This document shows, in pieces, positions 1-9,706 of a stretch of 64,000 nucleotides of DNA. Within the stretch, counting starts at the first letter, position 1. Each line of letters starts with the position of its first letter. The translations under genes were made by a program, and so were the position numbers. The notes beneath the pieces were generated by a model, which saw nothing but the letters and a program-made list of their open reading frames with translations, was not told the origin of the DNA and did no database searches. The DNA is from Symsagittifera roscoffensis (taxonomy: Eukaryota > Xenacoelomorpha > Acoela > Convolutidae): assembly GCF_963678635.1 (NCBI RefSeq), contig NC_087069.1, forward strand, positions 35,693,959-35,757,958. The letters run 5' to 3'.

Positions 1-1
1 C

Positions 2-358
2 AATCTAGAGGGCACTGCACTAAAATGCGTAGTAGCAAAGAAAGAGGTGGAGCGTGATACAGCAGAGAAAATTGTCGAGATACTGTTGAATCGATTTGGA
101 TCAGGAATGAAGGGTCATCAAGCGGTGATGAGATTTGAAAAAAGAAGACAAATGCAAGACGAGTCAATCGATCGATTTTTGGATGATCTGGAGAGCTTGA
201 GGAGAAGAAGCGTCCCGGAAGAATCGACGAACAGAATAAACTTCAGTATCGCTTCAAAGTTTATTGACGGGGTGAGAAGTGACTACTTGAGAACGAAGTT
301 GGCAACGTATTATACGCGATCAAAAGTTAATGCATCAACCCCAGAAGAGATGAGATAA
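2..358 (+). pseudogene. Gypsy family A copy 1: gag capsid fragment, cut by window edge
   Basis: This is part of a retrotransposon Gag polyprotein, which would form the cytoplasmic capsid around the element RNA. The frame is already open at base 2, so the 5' part lies outside the window. It reads through a Gag-type helical segment (EILLNRFGSG, FEKRRQ, FLDDLESLRRRS) and ends at a TGA-type break near 356, where the related copy at 7.5-7.8 kb also stops. The same segment recurs at 7440-7800 (family A) and, more diverged, at 14480-14840 (family B). That comparison is the main support for the call. Identification as Gag rests on position upstream of zinc knuckles and protease rather than on a strong motif. 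No active start can be assigned. Confidence 0.75.
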
Positions 359-372
359 ATTCAAGAGAATAC

Positions 373-726
373 ATGTTGATGAAACCAAAAAAGTACTCGT
401 TGTCAGAAGGCAGGAAGATGCAAGGGGGTAGCCAACCACAGAGGTCGTCATGGTACATGCCTAGAGACGACATTGACAAACGTAGGTCATGCGCACATTG
501 TGAATCAGCAAATCATGTGGCGGATTGCACGACATACAGGCAAGGTATGAAAAGCTTGGGATACGCACCAGAGGAAGAGGATGTGAAACAAACGGAAGAA
601 AATGAGTTTTACAGTGGCTTGATCATCAAGATAGGCGCAAGGTTTTTTTTGTGTAACCAAAAAGGCCACTTCAGGATGGACTGTCCTTTGTTTTGGGAGG
701 CGGCGAAGAATCAGATCCAACCGTAA
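373..726 (+). pseudogene. Gypsy family A copy 1: gag nucleocapsid with zinc knuckles
   Basis: This is the nucleocapsid end of Gag, expected to bind the element RNA. Two CCHC-like knuckles are visible. The first is CAHCESANHVADC (near 499-537), with a slightly short H-to-C spacing. The second is CNQKGHFRMDC (near 652-684), where the first cysteine is lost and replaced by a phenylalanine next to a long T run. The region between them (TYRQGMKSLGY, then an acidic stretch and FYSGLIIKIGARFF) is conserved in the other copies at 7.95-8.15 kb and 14.95-15.2 kb. The fragment lies 15 bases after the capsid fragment in a different frame, so at least one frame change separates them. It is a non-functional remnant. 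Confidence 0.8.
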
Positions 727-747
727 CACAAGCTGGCACTGGCTGCG

Positions 748-1134
748 GTGCAAAACACCAGGAATAGACAATTTGAAAATGACTTGAACAACAAAGAGGC
801 AGCGAGTAGTGAATTATCAACAAAGACAGTGAAGGCCGTGACACAAGTCAAAGCTGCCACGGGGACCGAGACAAGGAATTCACCTGAGATAAACTACGAG
901 AAAGCAGCTGCAGAGGCGATCAACAAAGTGAAACAAGACTTGGCGACTAAAGAAATCGAGCAACTGCTGAAACAGGAAATAGAAAATAGGAGATTTAATG
1001 AAAAACTCTGTAGGACAAGACCAAAACCAGAGACCGGAGAGAACTCAATGAGCTGGAGCGATTGCAACACCTCAAAAATGGTGACTGGAAAACAATTTGG
1101 CATCAAAAAAATTGGGCAAGAATCATGTCAATAA
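748..1134 (+). pseudogene. Gypsy family A copy 1: charged helical gag-protease linker
   Basis: This is a lysine/glutamate-rich segment of about 128 residues between nucleocapsid and protease, with a predicted helical stretch (AAAEAINKVKQDLATKEIEQ, then QEIENRRFNEK). The same segment recurs at 8228-8600, 32775-33055 and, diverged, at 15310-15450. That makes it a reliable marker of this element family. I know no enzymatic role for it. It may be a coiled coil used in Gag assembly or as a spacer before protease. The frame ends at a stop near 1132. The related copy at 8228 stays open well past the equivalent point. Confidence 0.6.
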
Positions 1135-1220
1135 TCACAGTGGGCAGCCACAAAGTGACAAGAAACTTGATTGAGCCGAGTGATCAGACAATAATGCTTA
1201 CCAATGTGTACGCGGAGTAA

Positions 1221-1634
1221 TTGAGCGCAATAAGCCCGCAAACCACTTCTAGAGCTTTAAGGGCATTACTCACGAGAGGTGGTAGTAAATCAGTTCGCAT
1301 AGACAACAGATACACGGAAGCCTATGGTCCAAATGAGGTCATGTTGAATAAAGATGGAACAAAAATATACACAAAAACGATGATAACGTGTGATGAAGAT
1401 CTAGCCGGGCGAATCTACGTTGGTTGAGAGCAACTAAAAGTGAGGTCGATCGGAGACTGCGCTATGTTAGAAGAAGATGCAATGCATCTAGAAACAGAGG
1501 CAGACGTATCTGCTCACTTACTGGACATACGCGGGAAAAAGACTCAACTGCGTGGGTTATTGGACACAGGAGCCGTCTTGAGTGTCATACCAACTAAAAC
1601 CTGGAAAAAATGGGGTTTGACAAAGAGTACTTGA
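1221..1634 (+). pseudogene. Gypsy family A copy 1: retropepsin-like aspartic protease remnant
   Basis: This is a Pol protease fragment that would cleave Gag-Pol during particle maturation. The catalytic motif LLDTGAV (Asp codon at about 1563) is intact and is followed by LSVIPTKTWKKWG, a normal retropepsin continuation. A lead-in segment (1221-1427) precedes it and a stop near 1425 splits the two. A further frame break follows at about 1634, after which the typical second half (NLWMSFLV then FILGRDF) can be followed only by switching frames. The homologous blocks in A3 (33.1-33.4 kb) and family B (15.9-16.2 kb) confirm the order. It is defective as it stands. Confidence 0.8.
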
Positions 1635-2475
1635 TAGAATCAAGAATCCGGCTAACAGCGGCAAACAAAGGGGCGCTGCGGGGTTCTAGGTAGGACACCA
1701 ATAATAGCACTAAATCTGGGTGAACGTAATTTGTGGATGAGCTTTCTGGTGTTGGAGAATTTAGATGAGTCTGTTCAATTCATTTTAGGCAGAGATTTCA
1801 TCAAGAATTTCGATGTAACAATTGATCTAAACAATGAAAGAAGTACGTAATTAAACTGATAAATTTGATAATGGTGAATGAAAAAAATTCTCCAGTTTTC
1901 TTGAGTTGGAGGGCAATGAGGCGGCAATAGTAACTTTACGGATAAAAACTATAATGAACTAAGAGACAATAAACATATATGCATATTGCCGAATCCGAAT
2001 AGTCAAAGTGCTGCTATTTTAGCAAGATCCTTCTCGATAACCAAGAGTGGCCTCTGCGTCAGTGTCTTGTTGAATACTCTTGATATACCAATCAGAATCC
2101 AGAGGTGAAGGAAATTGGGATACGTGCTATCCGTGAAAACTAGATATGAAATGACTGATAATGTAAAAGAAATTGAAGTTCTTGATCGCCCGAATCAAAG
2201 GGTTAAGACTTGTATCTTGAGAAGATTGAAAAAAAATAAAATCTTCATGAAGTATTGTGAAGTCGCTTAAGTCAGACACAGACGATGGACTTTCGAGCTG
2301 TTCGAATTTTCCAGAAAGACCCACACTAGAGGAATTAGAGATGGCTAAACCGGTATTACCAGAAATAGAACACTTGAGGGGTAAGGTAACGGACAAATAT
2401 CTCGAAGCCCTCAAGGGTAATTTCGGTTTAAGAGGGGTGCTAGATAGGGGGGAGGTTAGAAGGGAGGCTGGTTAA
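1635..2475 (+). pseudogene. Gypsy family A copy 1: protease end and RT N-terminal connector, truncated
   Basis: This strongly decayed stretch can be followed in several frames. First comes the end of the protease (similar to 33.17-33.40 kb), then a connector equivalent to 33.44-33.83 kb. A last open piece (2257-2475) contains SDTDDGLSSCSNFPERPT and PVLPEIEHLRGKVTD, the segment just before the RT in copies A3 and B. Homology to A3 stops at about 2430-2470 with a G-rich, non-coding continuation, so the RT proper is missing. The break is abrupt, which suggests deletion or recombination rather than gradual decay. Confidence 0.65.
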
Positions 2476-3119
2476 GATAGAAGTTAGCGGTCCAAATTGT
2501 AAAAAGGGGGGACACATTATAGTAACTATACACTCGTTGTCGTCGATTTAGTTACATTAGTAGACCCAAAGTCTAGAACGATCCATCTCTAGACTAAGAA
2601 CAACAGTTGCAACGCAAGGAGATCCATTTGAAGATCGAATTAAGGTAGGTATCCTGGTCGTATTAGGTGCAGGGATCGGAAATAGACAGTTTTTGGAACT
2701 CAAAAAGAGAATACCCCATAAGATTGGTAGTAGGGGGGAGGAAAAACGCGTGACAGTCAGGTACCAGAAATTTTTTACGAAAGACGGCATAGTTCGTCTA
2801 TGAATTTCAGGTATACGTATTTTTCTGGTTTTTGTATTTCTCAAAAATTTTATGTTTTCGGGCCATATTTCAACGAATCGGCTAAAGTTATTGACTAAAA
2901 AACAAATCGTGTTTCGACTTGCATCGGATTGAAACAGGGAAGGCAATTTTAGAGGACTTAGTAAAGATCATTTTGGTGAACAAAACTGGGTTATGGGGAT
3001 TTTTTTTTATACTAGAGCTCCAGAGTTGGTACTGGGACATAAGATCCCAATACTCGACATAAGGTACGGGAGACTCTTCAATCAGGCGAAGAAACACTTG
3101 AGCTACAAGGTGGGAAGCA
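2476..3119 (+). other. No gene seen; purine-rich and AT-rich spacer
   Basis: I see no supported gene here. The segment carries two polypurine runs: one near 2500-2512, and GGTAGTAGGGGGGAGG at 2726-2741. The second recurs exactly at 39093-39108, downstream of the family A macro-like module, so this may be family A 3' non-coding sequence. Short minus-strand open frames here have no recognisable motif. Confidence 0.5.
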
Positions 3120-5970
3120 TTACAAGAGTCTTGCCGGCAGTCTTGGGATAGTGATGTAAGTGTTCCAACACTTGGTCTCGGGATAGTGATCTATGTGTCC
3201 CAACACTTGGTCTTGGGATAGTGATATAAGTGTCGCAACACTTGAACGAAGGGTCCTAGGAGAGTTTGGAAAAGTCTTGGGACAGCAACGCAGTGTACCA
3301 ACACCTGAGCGAAGGGTCAAAGGAGATTTCAGAAAAAGTCCTGGGACAGCGACGAAGCGAACCAAAACCTGAGCGAAGGGTCCAAGGAGGGTTCAGAAGA
3401 GTCATGGGTCATTAATGAAGCGAACCAACACTTGAGTGAAGGGACCTAGAAGAGTTCGGAAAAATACTGGGACAGCAACGAAGTGTACGAACACCCGGGC
3501 GAAGGGTCCTAGGAGAGTTCAGAAAAAGTCCTGATACAGCAACGAAGCGAACCAACACCTGAGCGAAGGGTACTAGGAGGGTTCAAAAAAGTCCTGGGAC
3601 AGCAACGAAGTGTACCAACACCTGAGCGAAGGGTCTTAGGAGAGTTCAGAAAATCCTTGGGACAGTAGCAAAGTGCCCCAAAACTTGAGCGAAGGGTCCT
3701 AGGAGGGTTTAAAGGGGTACTAGGACAGTACCAAAGTGTACCAAAACCCCATCGAAGTGTCCAAAATACTTGAGTGCAGGGTCCTAGGAGAGTACCAAGA
3801 AATCCAGGGACAGTGCTAAAGCATCTCAATACTGGAACGAAGGGTCATAAGGCCTGAACAATGGGACTCAAAAGTGATTTAGACTAATTCTACTGATTTT
3901 TGTTTTCAATACAATAGGGATTTTTCTTATAATTTCAATCAGATATTCCAATAGGGAGTTATAAAAACTAAGTTTGTAGATAATTAAAATTGCATATATA
4001 AAAATCATGAACAGAAATAGGGTATCGATAACTGGAAGAAAGGGAACAGGACTAAAGCAAAACCATACCTCAACGCAACAGGGTCCTAGGAGGGTACATA
4101 AGTGCATAAGTGTACTAGGACAGTGCCAAAGTGTACCAGGACCCCATCGAAGTGTACCAACACTTGAGAAAAGGGTGCTAGGGGAGTTCACAAAAGTTGT
4201 GGGACACTAACCAAGTTCCAAACACCTGAGTGAAGGGTCCTAGGAGAGTTTGGAAAAGTCCTGGGACACCAACGAAGTGTACCAACACCCGAGCGAAGGG
4301 TCCTAGGAGAGTTCAGAAAAGTCGTGGGACAGCAACGAAGCCAACCAACACCTGAGCGAAGGGTCCTAGGAGGGTTCAGAAAAGTCCTGGGACAGTAACG
4401 AAGTGTCCGAACACTTGAGTGAAGGGTCCTAGGAGGGTAAATAAGTGTACTAGGACAGACCAAAGTGTACCAGGTCCCCATCGAAGTGTACCAACACTTG
4501 AGGAAAGGGTCCTAGGAGAGATCAGAAAAGTCTTAGGACAGTAACGAAGTGTACGAACACTTGAGTGAAGGGTCCTAGGAGGGTACATAAGTGCATAAGT
4601 GTACTAGGACAGTGCCAAAGTGTACCAGGACCCCATCGAAGTGTACCAACACTTGAGAAAAGGGTCCTAGGAGAGTTCAGAAAAGTCTTAACAGTAACGA
4701 AGCGTCCCAACACTTGAGCGAAGGGTCCTAGGAGGGTACAAAGGGGTACTAGTACAGTACCAAAGTGTACCGAAACCCCATCGAAGTGTCCAGGGTCCTT
4801 GAGTGCAGGGTCCTAGGAAAGTACCAAGAAATTCAGGGACAATGCTAAAGCATCTCATTACTAGAACGAAAGGTCCTAAGGCCTGAACGATGGGACTCAA
4901 AACAGATTTAGACTAATTCTACTGATTTTAGTTTTCAATACAATAGGGATTTTTCTCATAATTTCAATCAGATATTCCAATAGGGACTTGTAAAAATTAA
5001 AATTAAAGATAATTAAAATTGCATATATAAAAGTCATGAAGAGAAATAGGGTTTCGATAACTGAAAGGAAGGGAACAGGACTAAAGCAAAACCATGACTC
5101 AACGCAACAGAAACCAACCCCAATAAATCCGAGATAAATGAAGAAGAATATTTCAGTGATTAGGGTCAGCACAAGAGGCAACAAGGAACAGAAGGCGAAA
5201 GAGAAAACAATGGAAGAACAAAGCATACAAGCAAAAGAGACTGAAGTAGAAACACCAGATCAAAGCATATATGGAATGGAACCGAAGGAGACGGAGTCAA
5301 CACTGATGCCAAATACAGCAAAACAGGAAATTAACAATTTCGTAGATAATTATAATTGCATATATAAAAATCATGAACAGAAATAGGGTATCAATAACTG
5401 AAAGAAAGGGAACAGGACTAAAGCAAAACAATACCTCAACGCAACAGGGTCCTAGGAGGGTACATAAGTGCATAAGTGTACTAGGACAGTGCCAAAATGT
5501 ACCAGAGCCCATCGAAGTGTACCAACACTTGAGAAAAGGGTGCTAGGAGAGTTCACAAAAGTTGTGGGACACTAACGAAGTTCCGAGCACTTGAGTGAAG
5601 AGTCCTAGGAGAGTTTGGAAAAGTCCTGGGACAGCAACGAAGTGTACCAAAACCTGAGCGAAGGGTCCTAGGAGAGTTCAGAAAAAGTCCTGGGACAGCA
5701 ACGAAGCGAACAAACACCTGAGCGAAGGGTCCTAGGAGGGTTCAGAAAAAACCTGGGACAGTAACGAGGTGTCCCAACACTTGAGCGAAGGGTCCTAGGA
5801 GGGTACAAAGGGAAACTAGGACAGTACCAAAGTGTACCAAAACCCCATCGAAGTGTCCAGGGTCCTTGAGTGCAGGGTCCTAGGAGAATACCAAAAAATC
5901 CAGGGACAATGCTAAAGCAGCTCAATACTAGAACGAAGGGTCCTAAGGCCTGAACAATGGGACTCAAAAC
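3120..5970. repeat. 63-64-bp tandem satellite in the leader of Gypsy family A
   Basis: Dozens of degenerate monomers follow one another. They are recognisable by GAAGGGTCCTAGGAG, a GGGACAG-type centre and a CCAACACCTGAGCG-type end. Successive GAAGGG starts at 3501, 3565 and 3628 give a period of 64 and 63 bases. The TCCTAGGA core is palindromic. The array is broken by AT-rich segments (about 3870-4080, 4890-5110, 5337-5445 and 5965-6180). It runs directly into the start of a family A gag, so it appears to sit in, or derive from, the element's 5' leader. Because 63 is 21 codons, long minus-strand open frames appear. I treat these as a by-product of the period, not genes. Confidence 0.9.
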
Positions 5971-6404
5971 TGACTTAGACTAATTTTACTGATTTTAGTT
6001 TTCAATACAATAGGGATTTTTCTTTTAATTTTAATCAGATATTTCAATAGGGACTTGTAAAAATTAAAATTAAAGATAATTAAAATTGCATATATAAAAG
6101 TCAATAAGAGAAATAGGGTATCGATAACTGAAAGGAAGGGAACAGGACTAAAGCAAAACTATACCTCAACGCAACAGAAACCAACCCCAATAAATCCGAG
6201 ATAAATGAAGAAGAATATTTCAGTGATTAGGGTCAGCACAAGGGGCAACAAGGAACAGAAGGCGAAAGAGAAAACAATGGAAGAACAAAGCATACAAGCA
6301 AAAGAGACTGAAGTAGAAACACCAGATCAAAGCATATATGGAATGGAACCGAAGGAGACGGAGTCAACACCGATGCCAAATACAGCAAAACAGGAAATTA
6401 ACAC
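3974..6404 (+). repeat. Large direct duplication of leader plus gag start (about 1.36 kb)
   Basis: An AT-rich block with TGCATATATAAAAATCATGA starts near 3991 and again near 5358, an offset of about 1.37 kb. Each copy is followed by satellite monomers, another AT-rich block, and then the gag start region (5109-5334 and 6177-6402). At 5335 the first gag start is cut off and the sequence jumps back to the AT-rich block. This is the signature of a tandem duplication by unequal exchange. The second copy holds fewer satellite monomers, so the array length changed afterwards. Confidence 0.8.
5138..5336 (+). pseudogene. Truncated duplicate of the family A gag N-terminus
   Basis: The first 65 or so codons match the start of the reading frame at 6205 almost perfectly, beginning MKKNISVIRVSTRGNKEQ. 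After NTAKQEIN the homology stops at the duplication junction (5335). The frame then runs through unrelated AT-rich leader sequence to a stop at 5386. It is therefore a start-only fragment created by the 1.36-kb duplication. The preserved start in both copies supports 6205 as the real Gag start codon of this family. The fragment itself has no domain and should not make a functional protein. Confidence 0.75.
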
Positions 6405-6984
6405 CATAGAGTTCTCACCAATAGGCAATGGAGACGAGGCAACCAACACACCGGAGACGATAAAAGACGACTTACAAACGAAGAGGAAGTCATTCATCGA
6501 GACGATTGCTGCGATGGTCGGAATAAAGCAAAGAGAGAAGGATGAGATAACGGCAGTGACCGAGAAAAGCAAAGACTTTGGGACAGTTTTCACGATAACG
6601 ACGGAAACCAGGAAGGATAAAGAGGAAGCCACGCAAGAAGCAACATCTAGCCAAAATAAACGATCTGATGGAACGAAAACAACTTCAGAAGAGCTGTGAG
6701 ACTTAATGACAAAGTTAAATGATACAGACAAAAAGTTAAAGTGCAGTGAGAAGGACCGCCAAGAGCTGACAAAGGAAATAAGACACAACAAAAACGAGAA
6801 CCTGGATAACTACTATGTCCTAGCAAAGGCCAACGAAGAAAAGCTACATCAGATGTCGGACAAGGTAGAGACTACCGGCAAAGAGCGAGAGAAACATATC
6901 AAAAAGGTTATGGAAGGCAAGAAGAAACGGTATGACACCGTGAACGAGAATTTTGGACTCCAGAGACGAGAATGGATACGATGA
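6205..6984 (+). pseudogene. Gypsy family A copy 2: gag N-terminal region
   Basis: This is the likely true beginning of family A Gag. The ATG at 6205 follows the leader satellite, and the same ATG context is duplicated at 5138. The first 164 codons are polar and threonine/glutamate-rich (KEKTMEEQSIQAKETEVETP), ending at a TGA near 6697. A second open stretch (6706-6984) in another frame is strongly charged and helical (DTDKKLKCSEKDRQELTKEI), consistent with a coiled coil. Family B has a comparable low-complexity N-terminal half followed by a coiled coil (13659-13880). I recognise no catalytic domain. The role is probably scaffold or assembly. The frame is broken and not functional. Confidence 0.6.
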
Positions 6985-7133
6985 GCAAGGATCAAGCTGA
7001 TGGTATAACTCACATTAGTGACGTTATTTAAGTTAGCAAGGGTCACGGAAGAAAAGCTACAACGGAAGAAACGGGAGTCTACACCATTACCCGGATTGCA
7101 ACGAGCATAGGGGCAGTAGGGTCCAAGAATACT

Positions 7134-8217
7134 ATGAAGGGTGGAACCACAAATTCGACGAAAGCACCGGCGGAATCGAGTACACACACAAGTGTAACAC
7201 CTGAGGCCATGAGCTGGGCGAGTACCGGGGAAATGGCAAACAGAACACTCAAAGCATTTGCAACAAGAAATAAAGGTTCGAGTGACAGAGGAAGTGGTAA
7301 ATCCAGAAAGACCTTCAAGAAACCGCAGGAATTTAAAGACGACTCGGTTGGCTGCATTGACACGTAGGTAGAAGTCATGAGACTACATCTAGAACAGGAC
7401 AACCTGAATGACGAAAGGCAGGCCTGCCAAGCAATGCTAAGCAATCTACAGTGCACTGCACCAAAATGCGTGGTAGCAAAGAAAGAGGAAGAGCGTGATA
7501 CAGCAGAGAAAATCTTCGAGATACTGTTGAATCGATTCGGATCAGGAATAAAGGGTCACCAAGCGATGATGTGATTTGAAAAAAGAAGACAAAGGGAAGA
7601 CGAGTCAATCGATCAATTTTTGGATGATCTGGAGAGCTTGAGGAGAAGAAGCGACCCGGAAGAATCGACGAACTAAAGAAACTTCAACATCGCTTCAAAG
7701 TTTATTGACAGGGTGAGAAAAGACGACTTGAGAACGAGGTTGGCAACGCACTATACACTATCAAAAGATAATGCATCAACCTCAGAAGAGATGAGATAAA
7801 ATCAAGAGAGTACATGTTGATGAAACCAAAAAAGTTCTTGTTCTCAGAAGGCAGGAACATGCAAGGGGGAGCCAACCACAAAGGTCGTCATGGTACAAGC
7901 CTAGAGACGACATGGACAAACGTAGGTAATGCGCATATTGTGAATCAGCAAATCATGTGGCGGATTGCACGACATACAAGCAAGGTATGAAAAGCTTGGG
8001 ATACGCACCAGAGGACGAGGATATGAGTTTTACAGTGGCTAAGAAAATGAGTTTTACAGTGGCTTGATCATCAAGATAGGCGCAAGGTGTTTTTCTATAA
8101 CCAAGAAGACCATTTCAGAATGGACTGTCCTTTGTTTTGGGAGGCGTTGAACAATCAGAATCACCCGTAACACAAGCTGGCACTGGCTGCGGTACAAAAC
8201 GTCAGGAATAGACAAGC
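7134..8217 (+). pseudogene. Gypsy family A copy 2: gag capsid and nucleocapsid, many stops
   Basis: This is the core Gag of copy A2. It starts with a serine/threonine-rich linker (7134-7367), then a capsid-type helical region (RLHLEQDNLNDERQACQAML, EILLNRFGSGIKGHQ). In-frame stops fall at about 7365, 7573, 7672 and 7797. The nucleocapsid part after 7930 can be seen only by changing frames, and it contains a short direct duplication (TATGAGTTTTACAGTGGCT at about 8021 and 8048). The alignment with 1-726 is close throughout, which identifies the family. It would have packaged element RNA, but this copy cannot make a complete product. Confidence 0.75.
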
Positions 8218-8227
8218 TGAAAATGAC

Positions 8228-8793
8228 TTGAACAACAAAGAGCCAGCCAGTAGTGAATTATCAACAAAGAAAGTGAAGGCCTTGACACAAGTCAAAGATG
8301 CCACGGGGGCCGAGACGAGGAATTCACAAGAGATAAACTCTGAGAAAGCAGCTGCAGAGGCGATCAACAAAGTGAAACAAGACTTGGCGACCAAAGAAAT
8401 CGAGCAACGGCTGAAACAGGAAAAACAAAATAAGAGATTAAATGAAACACAGATCAGGACCAGAGACCGGAGAGAATTCGATGAGCAAGAGCAATTGCAA
8501 CACCTTGAAAATGATGACTGGAAAACCATTTGGCATCACAAAAATTGGGGCAACAATCATGTCAAAAATCACAGTGTCAGCCACGAAGTGACAAGAAAAT
8601 TGAGTGAACCGAGTGATCAGACAATAATACACACCGATGTGTACGCGGATTACTTGAGCGCAATGAACCCGCAAACCCTTTCTAGAGCTTTAAGGGCAAA
8701 AACTCACGAGAGGTGGTAGTAAAACAGTTCGCATAGACAACAGATACACGGAAGCCTATGGTCCACATCATGAGGTCATGTTGAACATAGATA
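8228..8793 (+). pseudogene. Gypsy family A copy 2: gag-protease linker, cut off at an LTR
   Basis: The charged helical linker (AAAEAINKVKQDLATKEIEQ) is open here for about 160 codons. It continues into the segment that leads to protease (SDQTIIHTDVYADYLSAMNP, SRALRA), with a frame change near 8700. At 8793-8794 the family A coding homology stops abruptly. In copy A1 the equivalent sequence continues at 1354. Here an LTR starting TGTGACATTC begins instead, so this is either an insertion point of the large element or a recombination joint. No protease follows. Confidence 0.65.
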
Positions 8794-8794
8794 G

Positions 8795-9706
8795 TGTGAC
8801 ATTCGACCAGAATAGACAAAAATGCAATTTCGAATTTATAGCCGCTGACCTGGAAGATTAACGGTTTTAGCACATTAGTGACGTTATTTAAGTGATTAGA
8901 CGAATCGGGAAGGTCAGATTCTGGAATTTTTAATTTTTAAAAATTCGAATGATGATGTCACACTTCCGAGAAACGTCGAAACCGCCATTTTGGAAAAAAG
9001 CAAAAAGAAAACACAACAACAGTAGTTGCGATAGAATTAACGACGAGAAAAAAACGAGATAGAACTGGGAATTATCAGAGAATGCTCCGAGTTGTAACGA
9101 TTGTGTCGCTACAATCGTTACAGAGCAATTTACGCAATGTGTATGACCAGCCTTCTGGAAAGGAGATAAGAACGTTTTTTTCCCGGATTCAAGAATCCGG
9201 AGGGGTCTCGGGGGGAGAACACAAGATATTTTATACAAACTTTTATCTTCCTGGTTATGTCCTGAATTGAATTTAATAAACATCCAGATTCATTTTCATA
9301 TAATGAAAAGCTAGGAGTTGAGGGAAAGGATTGATCCATCTTCGATGGAGATGATGATTTTTATCTACTGAATAAAAAAAATCGTAATATAGTAAAGAGT
9401 TGTAACCCTGTTTTTAGGAGTGACCTCGTGGTCTGGGGATACTGAGACCCAGCCATGAGCTCACTACTCTTGCATATAATTAAGTTAATTTGAGTGTTTT
9501 GACCGAAGCCGAAAGCAGTAACGTTTTTGTCGACCAGATGAAAGAAAGACCCCCAAAAGAACTGGCTTTGGCAGAGACGGTGAAAAGCGTGTAGAGCTGT
9601 GTTTAGACGCTAGCCAGTCGTTTTAGAACCTAGCTTTATTTTCCGTCGATATGTACTTCCGGGCGAATGTTAAGTAGATGTTTTTATGGCGCTCCTGGGT
9701 GGTATT
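8795..9706 (+). repeat. LTR-like repeat 1
   Basis: This stretch matches 31923-32774 along nearly its whole length, with small indels. It starts TGTGACATTC and the shared sequence ends at GGTGGTATT (about 9706). It contains a degraded CRE-like TGATGTCA at 8953-8960 and a TATA-like TGCATATAA at 9471-9479. About 90 bases near 9170-9260 are absent from LTR 2. This extra piece holds the perfect inverted motif CCGGATTC-AA-GAATCCGG and a copy of the CCGGAGGGGTC motif found across the downstream leader. TGGCGCTCCTGGGTGG near 9687 could be a primer-binding site. If so, the true LTR ends just before it. Confidence 0.75.

Noticed and set aside
3120-5970. Long minus-strand open frames with repeated TLRSGVGTLRCCPRTF-like text
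   Set aside because: The satellite period is about 63 bases (21 codons), so any stop-free frame repeats itself. There is no start context, no conserved length between arrays and no domain.
9424-9470. A structured small RNA in the LTR (GGTCT...AGACC stem)
   Set aside because: The stem is short, and although it is conserved in both LTRs there is no polymerase III box pair or known RNA family pattern that I can see.
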